Below, in pieces: positions 15,538-22,028 of a DNA stretch of 37,437 nt (position 1 is its first letter; each line of letters opens with the position of its first letter). The notes under the pieces are model-generated. The model ran no database searches and was not told the DNA's origin. It worked only from the letters and a program-made list of their open reading frames with translations. Source of the stretch: Syntrophus sp. (in: bacteria) (GTDB taxonomy: Bacteria > Desulfobacterota > Syntrophia > Syntrophales > UBA8958); assembly GCA_025355725.1 (NCBI GenBank), contig JANXZC010000012.1:1-37437 (forward strand), given 5' to 3'. The translations under genes were made by a program, and so were the position numbers.

Positions 15538-16616
15538 GGTCACAGCTCCGCGTTCTTATTCTGACTCCCACCGCCCTGCCCACGATTACGGGGAATGCCA
15601 TTACCGCCGAGCGCTGGCGCCAGGGCCTGACCAGGGAAGGTTGCCGGGTGGAGGTCCTGACGACGCGGAATGGGGAACTTCCGAAAATAGGGCCAGCCGT
15701 CGCCCGTTTCCGGCCCGATGTCATTCATGTGCACCATCTTTTCCAGTCCGGGGCGCTGTTGATGGCCCCACCCCTGGCCGAGCAGCTTCAGGGCATCCCG
15801 GTGGCGGCGACGCCCGCCGGGACGGATCTCAACCAGGATCTCCGGGGCGAGGGCAAGATCGAGACCTTGCAGGCAATCTGTGCCCGCGTTGCGGTTATAG
15901 TGGTGCAAAATCGACCATTTGCCCGTCTTATGGAAGATCTTTTCCCCGCCTGCGGAAGTCGGATCAGGTACGGCCCCAAATCCTTTTTCTGGCTGGGGGA
16001 TGAGCCCTGCGCCCTCCGGGAGGAGGCGCAAGCCGGACCCCATGATTTTATCTTCTTCCTCCCTGCGGGTGTCCGTCCGGTCAAGGGCAACCTGGAAGGA
16101 TTGCTTGCCCTCGAAAAAGTCCATCAACACCGCCCCCATATCCGGGTGGTCTTTGCGGGACCGGCCCTGGATCAGGATTATAGCGCCCGGTTCCGGGAAG
16201 AGATCCGGCGTCTTCAGTCATTTGCCTGCTGGCTTCCCGCCATCTCTCCCCAGGCCATGCGGTCGGCTTACCAAGGCGCGGATATTGTTATGAATACCTC
16301 TTTTTCAGAGGGGTTTTCCAATGTCCTCATCGAAGCCATCGCCTCGGAGAAACCGCTCCTGGCCACAAACATTGAAGGAAACCGCTGGCCTGTCCAAGGG
16401 AGTGATGGAGACGGGCCCTGCGGCCTCCTTTACAATCCTCAAAATATAGATGATTTCATCGAAAAAGCCATCCGCCTTATCGACGACGGCGCTCTTCGTA
16501 CCTCCTTGGCGCAGACCTGCCGGGAGCGCGCCGCGGCCTGGCCCCCTCCGGAAATGGAAATAAAGGGACTGATTGCCGCGTATCAACATGCCATTAATCT
16601 GGGAACGCCACACTAA
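15534..16616 (+). CDS. GT4 glycosyltransferase
   Basis: The 360-residue protein is a GT-B glycosyltransferase. The N-terminal domain shows VLILTPTALPTITGNAI (GxGG-like acceptor loop, here TGN) and FRPDVIHVHHLFQSG. The C-terminal donor domain has FFLPAGVRPVKGN, RVVFAGPALDQDY and NTSFSEGFSNVLIEAIA followed by PLLATNIEGNR, the E-x7-E-type motif of GT4. It would transfer a sugar from a nucleotide donor to an acceptor in the cytoplasm. It overlaps the deacetylase gene by 4 bases (ATGA). The next gene, the second SUMF1 protein, starts 16 bases after its stop and may belong to the same transcript. Donor and acceptor are unknown. Confidence 0.88.
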   Translation: MRSQLRVLILTPTALPTITGNAITAERWRQGLTREGCRVEVLTTRNGELPKIGPAVARFRPDVIHVHHLFQSGALLMAPPLAEQLQGIPVAATPAGTDLNQDLRGEGKIETLQAICARVAVIVVQNRPFARLMEDLFPACGSRIRYGPKSFFWLGDEPCALREEAQAGPHDFIFFLPAGVRPVKGNLEGLLALEKVHQHRPHIRVVFAGPALDQDYSARFREEIRRLQSFACWLPAISPQAMRSAYQGADIVMNTSFSEGFSNVLIEAIASEKPLLATNIEGNRWPVQGSDGDGPCGLLYNPQNIDDFIEKAIRLIDDGALRTSLAQTCRERAAAWPPPEMEIKGLIAAYQHAINLGTPH

Positions 16617-16632
16617 TTTTTTTGGAGGAAAG

Positions 16633-17736
16633 GTGAAAAATATCAAAGAAAATAAATGGAAGGGTAGTTTCAGTTGGGTTGCTTTCGTGCTGGCGGTGCT
16701 GATCCTGCCGGTGCTCGTCCTGCCCCTGGAGGCGGCGGAGGTGAAAAATATTGTCATCCAGAAGGTGGAGAACCGGTTGCTTTTCACCTATGACCTCGAG
16801 GGGGAGGAAAGCACGGTGATAGTGTCGGTTTATGTGACTGTTGGCGACAAGACCTACCCGCCTAAAAGTCTTCGCCTGGAAGGCGATCTGGGCAAGGTCC
16901 GGCCGGGGCGGAACAGGCGGGTCGTCTGGTATGTGTTAAACGATTTTCCCGGGGGGGTGAATCAACCGGTAAGTGTGGAAATTTCCGCGGGATTACAAGG
17001 TATTATCAACAACATCGGCATGAATTTTGTCCTCCTTCCCTCCGGGTCCGTTGTAATGGGCTCTCCTGCTGATGAAGCCGGGCGCAACACCGACGAAATG
17101 CAGGAACGGGTGACCATCAGCCGGGCTTTCTATCTACAGACAACCGAGGTCACCCAGGGCCAGTGGAAGCGGGTCATGGGGACCAATCCCTCCCGTTTCA
17201 GCGATTGCGGCGAAGATTGTCCCGTAGAACAAGTTTCCTGGCACGATGCCCAGGCCTTCATCCGGAAGCTTAATGCGCTGGAGGGGACGAATAGCTACCG
17301 GCTGCCGACGGAGGCGGAATGGGAATACGCCGCCCGGGCGGGGACGGCAACGGCCTATTTTTGGGGGAAAGAGCCTGATTGTTCCCGGGCGAATTATGGG
17401 AACAGCTTGTGGGGTTCCGAATGCAAGGGCGCCAATCCCGGTAAAACCGTGAAGGTTGGCAGTTTTCGGCCCAATAGCTGGGGGCTTTATGATATGGCCG
17501 GCAATGTCTGGGAGTGGGTCGATAACTGGTATGGACCTTATAATTCCACCCAGACCATGAATTCCGATGTTCCCAGATCAGGTGTCTTCCGGGTACAGCG
17601 CGGCGGCGCCTGGGACAGTGACGCTGCGGCCTGCCGGTCAGCGCTGCGCGTCAAGGCCCTCCCCGACGTCAAACTCGGCCACTTAAAATTGAACCCGGGC
17701 AATCTCGGTTTCCGTCTTGCCAGGACGGCGGAATAG
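16633..17736 (+). CDS. Secreted SUMF1/FGE-sulfatase-domain protein (copy 2) with an extra N-terminal beta domain
   Basis: GTG at 16633 is chosen because GGAGGAAAG precedes it directly; an upstream in-frame start would overlap the GT4 gene. The 367-residue product has an N-terminal signal peptide (hydrophobic to about residue 33), a beta-rich segment of about 80 residues (VKNIVIQKVENRLLFTYDLEG onward) that copy 1 lacks, then an FGE-like domain. Landmarks are MNFVLLPSGSVVMGSP, TTEVTQGQWKRVMG, VEQVSWHDAQAF, YRLPTEAEWEYAARAG, SWGLYDMAGNVWEWV and RVQRGGAWDSDAAACRSALR. As in copy 1, only the second of the two FGE cysteines remains. It is probably not a formylglycine enzyme. Being downstream of the GT4 gene, it may act on or bind the product outside the cytoplasm. 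Confidence 0.88.
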   Translation: MKNIKENKWKGSFSWVAFVLAVLILPVLVLPLEAAEVKNIVIQKVENRLLFTYDLEGEESTVIVSVYVTVGDKTYPPKSLRLEGDLGKVRPGRNRRVVWYVLNDFPGGVNQPVSVEISAGLQGIINNIGMNFVLLPSGSVVMGSPADEAGRNTDEMQERVTISRAFYLQTTEVTQGQWKRVMGTNPSRFSDCGEDCPVEQVSWHDAQAFIRKLNALEGTNSYRLPTEAEWEYAARAGTATAYFWGKEPDCSRANYGNSLWGSECKGANPGKTVKVGSFRPNSWGLYDMAGNVWEWVDNWYGPYNSTQTMNSDVPRSGVFRVQRGGAWDSDAAACRSALRVKALPDVKLGHLKLNPGNLGFRLARTAE

Positions 17737-17805
17737 GAAAAATACTTGACAACAAAAAGTTAGTATGCCAAATGTTTGCCGACCAATCATAGGAGAGCAG
17801 ACAAC

Positions 17806-18258
17806 ATGAAAGACGACCGGCTCATATTTCTCATCTTTACCGCTCAGAACAAGTTACGGACTTACCTGAACAATGCCCTGGTTGCGGCCAACGTGCGGGT
17901 GACGTTTGTCCAGGCGGGCATCCTCTTCCTTCTCAAACAGAGCAACGGCCGGACCATGTCCGACCTGAGCCAGCTCATCGGCGTGGATAACTCAACCCTC
18001 ACCGGCCTCGTGGACCGCCTGGAAAAGGTGGGTTTCGTTGCCCGTCAGGCCAGTCCCACGGATCGGCGTTCCCTGCTCATTCAGGTAACTCCGGAGGGGA
18101 TCGCCGAAGGGGACAAGGCCAAGATGATCATCAAGAGGGTTAATGAAGAAATAAAGACCGGCTTTCCCCCGGAGGAAATGGAGATATTTAAAAAAATCCT
18201 CAGGTCTTTTTTCGAGAAATTCAATAAAAACACCGGGAGCAGAAGTGAAGATGGATAA
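17806..18258 (+). CDS. MarR-family transcriptional regulator
   Basis: The 150-residue protein starts at ATG 17806, which has AGGAGAG about 9 bases upstream; an in-frame TTG at 17776 is rejected. It has the MarR winged helix-turn-helix: FVQAGILFLLKQSNGRTMSDLSQLIGVDNSTLTGLVDRLEKVGFV, then ASPTDRRSLLIQVTPEG as the wing. MarR proteins usually repress nearby genes and respond to small ligands, including aromatic acids and acyl compounds. It overlaps the start of the acyl-CoA dehydrogenase-like gene by 8 bases, so the two are coupled and the regulator probably controls that gene. A TTGACA occurs at 17746-17751, but no good -10 lies at the right spacing. Confidence 0.88.
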   Translation: MKDDRLIFLIFTAQNKLRTYLNNALVAANVRVTFVQAGILFLLKQSNGRTMSDLSQLIGVDNSTLTGLVDRLEKVGFVARQASPTDRRSLLIQVTPEGIAEGDKAKMIIKRVNEEIKTGFPPEEMEIFKKILRSFFEKFNKNTGSRSEDG

Positions 18259-19393
18259 TTATCTAATAAATAAGGAACTTTCCGAATTCATAGAAAAAGT
18301 ATCTCGTTTGGCCCGCGGGGAGATCGCCCCGTGGGTGGCTCAGGGGGACCAGGAGGTATTCCCCATGGCCCTCTGGCGGAAACTGGGAGACGCGGGCCTG
18401 CTGGGAATTGCCATTCCCCGGGAGTACGGCGGCCTGGGGATGGATTATCTGGCGATTACCCTTGCCGCGGAGGCTGTCGTTTCCCAGGGAGGCAGTCTCG
18501 GGATCGGCTTTTCCTGGATGATCCATAATGTCGTGGCCCGGCTGGTATTTTCCGGCCTGGGGAGTGAAGGACAACGGTCCCGGTATCTTCCCGGTCTGGC
18601 CCAGGGAAGGATTACGGCCTCCATTTCCATCTCCGAGCCGGAGGTAGGCGCCCATCCCAAGTATTTGAAAACAAGGGCCGATCGCCGAGGAGACGCCTAT
18701 GTTGTCAACGGCGAAAAGGCATATCTGACCAATGGACCCTTTGTGGACCTCTATGTTGTCCTGGCCATCACCGGGACCGCGGGTGCGGGGGAAAAGAAGC
18801 AATTCAGCGCCTTTATCGTTCCGAAGGAAACACCGGGCGTCGCTCTGACGGCGCCAATGAAACTTGCCAATTTCAAACCCTCCCCCCATTGCGGCATCAG
18901 GCTTTTGAATTGCGAAATTCCGGCGGAAAATCTCGTTGGTGAGGAGGGGACGGCCTACCCGGTCATCGCCATCGCCTTCCGGGAAATCGAAGATGTCACC
19001 CTCATGGGCCTCGTCCTGGGGGGAATCAACAGGCAGATGTCTTTGTTATTAAAGGAACTCCGATTACAGGGAGGGACGGTTGCAAAAGACTTGCAGGCCG
19101 ATGTCGGCCGTCTTCAGTATCTCCGGGACACCCTCCGGCTTATTGCCTGTGAGGCGGCGCGGATTCTGGACAGCGGCAACAGACAGGGGGACTTGCTCTC
19201 CCTGGTTTTGTCTTTCCGGGAGTTGGCCCGGCATTTTCAGGAGGGCCTGGAAAAGTCGGCCGCGGCCGTGCTGACGGGTAACCAGGAATTCCTGATCCTG
19301 AGCAGCGACTTAGTAAGAGCCATTAATCTGGCAAGGAATGTCATGACATTGAAACAGAAAAAGCAAGGGGCTGCGCTACTGCAAAAGACCTGA
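18251..19393 (+). CDS. Divergent acyl-CoA dehydrogenase-like protein
   Basis: The 380-residue protein clearly starts as an acyl-CoA dehydrogenase: LARGEIAPWVAQGDQE, LGDAGLLGIAIPREYGGLGMDYLA (N-terminal helical domain), ASISISEPEVGAHP and VVNGEKAYLTNGPFVDLYVV (FAD-binding beta domain with the NGxKxYxTN-like loop). The C-terminal third departs from the family. The R-x-Q-F-G block, the conserved GY/RD region and the catalytic-Glu/EGT segment are not recognisable. Total length is normal, so it is diverged rather than truncated. It may be a non-catalytic partner or act on an unusual substrate. ATG at 18251 overlaps the MarR gene; a GTG six bases earlier is possible. The gene is followed by a palindromic repeat and then an unrelated MoxR gene. 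Confidence 0.8.
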   Translation: MDNYLINKELSEFIEKVSRLARGEIAPWVAQGDQEVFPMALWRKLGDAGLLGIAIPREYGGLGMDYLAITLAAEAVVSQGGSLGIGFSWMIHNVVARLVFSGLGSEGQRSRYLPGLAQGRITASISISEPEVGAHPKYLKTRADRRGDAYVVNGEKAYLTNGPFVDLYVVLAITGTAGAGEKKQFSAFIVPKETPGVALTAPMKLANFKPSPHCGIRLLNCEIPAENLVGEEGTAYPVIAIAFREIEDVTLMGLVLGGINRQMSLLLKELRLQGGTVAKDLQADVGRLQYLRDTLRLIACEAARILDSGNRQGDLLSLVLSFRELARHFQEGLEKSAAAVLTGNQEFLILSSDLVRAINLARNVMTLKQKKQGAALLQKT

Positions 19394-19409
19394 TCCCCAT
19401 ATTAACCGT

Positions 19410-19444
19410 TCCCCTTTTGACAGAGGGGGATTCAGGGGGATTTT
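19410..19444. repeat. Palindromic intergenic repeat with doubled GGGGGATT
   Basis: TCCCC and GGGGA arms flank TTTTGACAGAG, and GGGGGATT occurs twice (19425-19432 and 19435-19442). This pattern resembles short repeated elements seen between genes in many Desulfobacterota and Geobacter-like genomes. It lies in the 95-base gap after the acyl-CoA dehydrogenase gene. Confidence 0.5.
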
Positions 19445-19488
19445 GTCTATAAATCAAGAATATAGAATATTCAGGGGTGCATGATCAG

Positions 19489-20427
19489 ATGAAATCCAGG
19501 TATGAAGAACAATTTATTTCCATCGAGACGGTCCTGGAAAATCTCCGGGACGTTGCCTATATTGCCAACCGACAGATGGCCATGACCGTTTATCTCGCTT
19601 GCCGCCTGGAAAAACCCATCCTCGTGGAAGGGCCCGCCGGGGTAGGGAAGACGGAGCTGGCCAAGGCAACGGCCGCCTGCCTGCAACTGCCTCTTATCCG
19701 GCTCCAGTGCTATGAAGGACTGGATGAGTCCAAGGCCCTCTATGAATGGAAATACGGCAAGCAGCTCCTCTATACCCAACTCCTCAAAGACAAAATGGAC
19801 GATATCATCAGCCGGGGAAACGGTTTTAAGACGGCCATGGACAAGCTGCATCAGTACGACGATATCTTCTTTTCCTGGCCCTTCCTCGAGCCCCGCCCTC
19901 TCCTCAAGGCCCTCCAGGAAAAGAATGGTTGTGTCCTGCTCATCGATGAAATAGACAAGTCGGACGATGAATTCGAGGCCTTTCTCCTGGAGATCCTCTC
20001 GGACTTCCAGGTTTCGGTGCCCGAGATCGGTACGGTGCAAGCCGTGACCAAGCCCTTGGTTTTCTTGACGAGCAACAATACCCGGGAACTCAGCGAGGCC
20101 CTCAAGCGCCGTTGCCTCCACCTGTATATTCCCTTTCCCGAGGCGGCCCTGGAGCGGGAGATCATCCGCCGCCGCGTTCCCGACATTTCGGAGCACCTTG
20201 CCCATCAGGTTGTTAATTTCATTCAGGATGTTCGCAAGCTGGACCTGAAAAAGGTCCCCTCCATCAGTGAAACCATCGACTGGGCGCGGGTCCTCATGAT
20301 CCTCCATGCCGAAACCCTGGATCCCGCCCTCGTCCGGGATACCCTGAATATTTTTATCAAGTTTGAAGACGATGTCGGCGTCGTGGCGGAGAAGGTTCAC
20401 CAGCTTACGGCGATGGCGGTAAATTAA
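19489..20427 (+). CDS. MoxR-type AAA+ ATPase (module 1)
   Basis: The 312-residue protein has Walker A GPAGVGKT (about residues 48-55), Walker B CVLLIDEIDK, sensor 1 VFLTSNNTRELSEALKRRC and a conserved helical lid (SISETIDWARVLMILH). This matches MoxR ATPases, which act as chaperones that insert cofactors or activate a partner complex with a VWA protein. ATG at 19489 has AGGGG about 12 bases upstream; GTG at 19477 is an alternative start. The CoxE-type VWA gene follows 55 bases downstream, and a small four-Cys gene follows that. The target of the pair is not shown by sequence, but CoxD/CoxE-type pairs often mature metal enzymes. Confidence 0.9.
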   Translation: MKSRYEEQFISIETVLENLRDVAYIANRQMAMTVYLACRLEKPILVEGPAGVGKTELAKATAACLQLPLIRLQCYEGLDESKALYEWKYGKQLLYTQLLKDKMDDIISRGNGFKTAMDKLHQYDDIFFSWPFLEPRPLLKALQEKNGCVLLIDEIDKSDDEFEAFLLEILSDFQVSVPEIGTVQAVTKPLVFLTSNNTRELSEALKRRCLHLYIPFPEAALEREIIRRRVPDISEHLAHQVVNFIQDVRKLDLKKVPSISETIDWARVLMILHAETLDPALVRDTLNIFIKFEDDVGVVAEKVHQLTAMAVN

Positions 20428-20482
20428 AGCATTGATGAATTAAGCAGCAATCTCTGGATGCAGACGGCTCTAAGAGGTAGAA

Positions 20483-21832
20483 ATGGAAAGGGTTCTTGAA
20501 GATTTTGTCACCGCTGCCCGTACTGCCGGTGTCCGCATTTCCATTTCTGAGACCCTTGACGCCGTCCGGGCCGTCAAGGTTGTCGGTTACCGGGACCGTG
20601 CCCTCCTGAAGGATGCCCTTGCCGTTTCCCTGGCCAAAACGGCGGGAGAAAAGACAATTCTTGAGGACTGTTTCGAGCGGTTCTTTGCCTTCCGGCTTTT
20701 TGCCGCCGCTCCCGACCGGGCCTGTAAAGATGCGGCCATGCCAAGCCCAAGCCTCGTGCAAACAAAATCGTCCCTGGTTCGCCTGCTCATGGAGGAGGAT
20801 CGGGCCGGCCTCATTGGTGCCATGACCGAGGCGGCGCGCCTGGAAAACATCTCCCAAATCAAATACTTTACCCAGCGCAGCCTTTTCGCCCTGCGGATCC
20901 TCGCCCGGATGGGGGCGGGCGGTCTCGACGGCCAGATTCAGGCCCTGGGCCGGATTGATACCCCGGCTGCGGCTGCGGAGAAGGCCCGTCTCGAGAGTGC
21001 GAAAGCCTATCTTGTGGACAATGTAAGAAATTATGTGCAGAGCCAGTACGATCTCTTTGCCCGCAACGAAGGGGAAAGGCGTCTGGAGAGCGAACTGCGC
21101 CTTGTGAAACTGTCCAATTTGGAACAGCGTTACTTCGCCCGTATCCACAATATTATCCAGCGGATGGTCAAGCGTCTCAACGATCTTCACTCCCGCCGCC
21201 GCAAAGCGGCAAGAAGAGGGGTTCTGGATTTCAAGAGAACCCTGAGAGAAAACATCTCCTATCAGGGGATGCTGTTTGCCCCCTCCTGGAAGAGGAAAAA
21301 AATCGAGCGCCCCCAGATTGTCGTCATTTGTGATATCAGCCGCTCCGTCCTGCGGACGGTGCGTTTTCTCCTCCTCTTCCTGTATGGTCTCAACCAGGAG
21401 ATCGCCAAGATCCGGACCTTTGTCTTCTGTACGAATCTCGTCGAGGTCAGCGACATCCTTGGAAACAGTCCTGTGGATGAGGCTTTGGCCCGGATACAGG
21501 GAGGGACGGATATACCCCTGATTATGGGGCGGACGGATTACGAGCGTTCTTTCGGTGATTTTCGCCGGGATCATCTAGCTGCAGTGACGCGCAAGACGAC
21601 CGTCCTCGTTCTCGGCGACGCCCGGAATAACTACAATGATCCCCATCCAGAGAATCTTAGGGCTATATACGAGCGTTGCAAGCGCCTCATCTGGCTCAAT
21701 CCCGAAGTGCCGGCCTTCTGGGGATCAGGGGATTCGGAAATCGGTCACTATAAACCTTATTACACTATGATCAAGGAGTGTAACACCTTGGAGCACATCG
21801 AGCGATTGATAAGCGCCCTGGTCAGGCGTTAA
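20483..21832 (+). CDS. VWA-domain protein, CoxE family
   Basis: The 449-residue protein has a helical N-terminal half with many charged helices and a C-terminal von Willebrand A domain of the CoxE type. The MIDAS motif CDISRS supplies Asp284, Ser286 and Ser288; later residues in GGTDIPLIMGRTDYERSF and TTVLVLGDARNNYNDPHPENLR fit the other metal-site loops. This is the normal partner of a MoxR ATPase, which lies just upstream. CoxE-like proteins help mature molybdenum-containing CO dehydrogenase in aerobic carboxidotrophs; no such enzyme is in the window, so the client is unknown. The start at 20483 is the first ATG and has AAGAGGTAG upstream. Confidence 0.88.
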   Translation: MERVLEDFVTAARTAGVRISISETLDAVRAVKVVGYRDRALLKDALAVSLAKTAGEKTILEDCFERFFAFRLFAAAPDRACKDAAMPSPSLVQTKSSLVRLLMEEDRAGLIGAMTEAARLENISQIKYFTQRSLFALRILARMGAGGLDGQIQALGRIDTPAAAAEKARLESAKAYLVDNVRNYVQSQYDLFARNEGERRLESELRLVKLSNLEQRYFARIHNIIQRMVKRLNDLHSRRRKAARRGVLDFKRTLRENISYQGMLFAPSWKRKKIERPQIVVICDISRSVLRTVRFLLLFLYGLNQEIAKIRTFVFCTNLVEVSDILGNSPVDEALARIQGGTDIPLIMGRTDYERSFGDFRRDHLAAVTRKTTVLVLGDARNNYNDPHPENLRAIYERCKRLIWLNPEVPAFWGSGDSEIGHYKPYYTMIKECNTLEHIERLISALVRR

Positions 21833-21861
21833 TCTGGTTAATCTGTTGGGAGGGTTAGGAT

Positions 21862-22020
21862 ATGAATGATAAGGGTCGGGAAGAAAGATGTCAGGAATGC
21901 CTCTTCTATGAAGTTCATCCCCAGGAGAATCGGGAAAATTGCCTCCGCTTCGCCCGATTTGTTGATCATGTAATTAATGAATATACAAAAGATTGTGATT
22001 ACTGGACCCCAATTTCCTGA
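21862..22020 (+). CDS. Small four-cysteine protein (52 residues)
   Basis: ATG at 21862 is preceded by GGAGGGTTAGGAT, a strong ribosome binding site, and the frame ends at TGA 22018-22020. The product, starting MNDKGREERCQECLFYE, contains four cysteines: a C-x2-C pair at residues 10 and 13, then Cys27 and Cys45, and ends CDYWTPIS. The spacing suggests a small metal or Fe-S site. It sits 29 bases after the CoxE-like VWA gene on the same strand, so it is probably the third gene of that operon. It converges with the S9 peptidase gene with 8 bases between. I do not recognise a named family. Confidence 0.6.
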   Translation: MNDKGREERCQECLFYEVHPQENRENCLRFARFVDHVINEYTKDCDYWTPIS

Positions 22021-22028
22021 TTTATCCC

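Noticed and set aside
5256-17736. True formylglycine-generating enzymes
   Set aside because: Both SUMF1 proteins lack the first of the two FGE cysteines and no sulfatase is nearby.
17746-17774. Promoter for the MarR gene
   Set aside because: TTGACA is present, but the sequence 16-18 bases downstream has no good -10; TAGTAT lies only 9 bases away.
19471-20400. 309-codon minus-strand frame opposite the module 1 MoxR gene
   Set aside because: It is the complement of Walker A/B-bearing sequence and has no motif of its own.
20405-21574. 389-codon minus-strand frame opposite the CoxE-like gene
   Set aside because: It is antisense to a well-supported VWA protein and has no domain signature.
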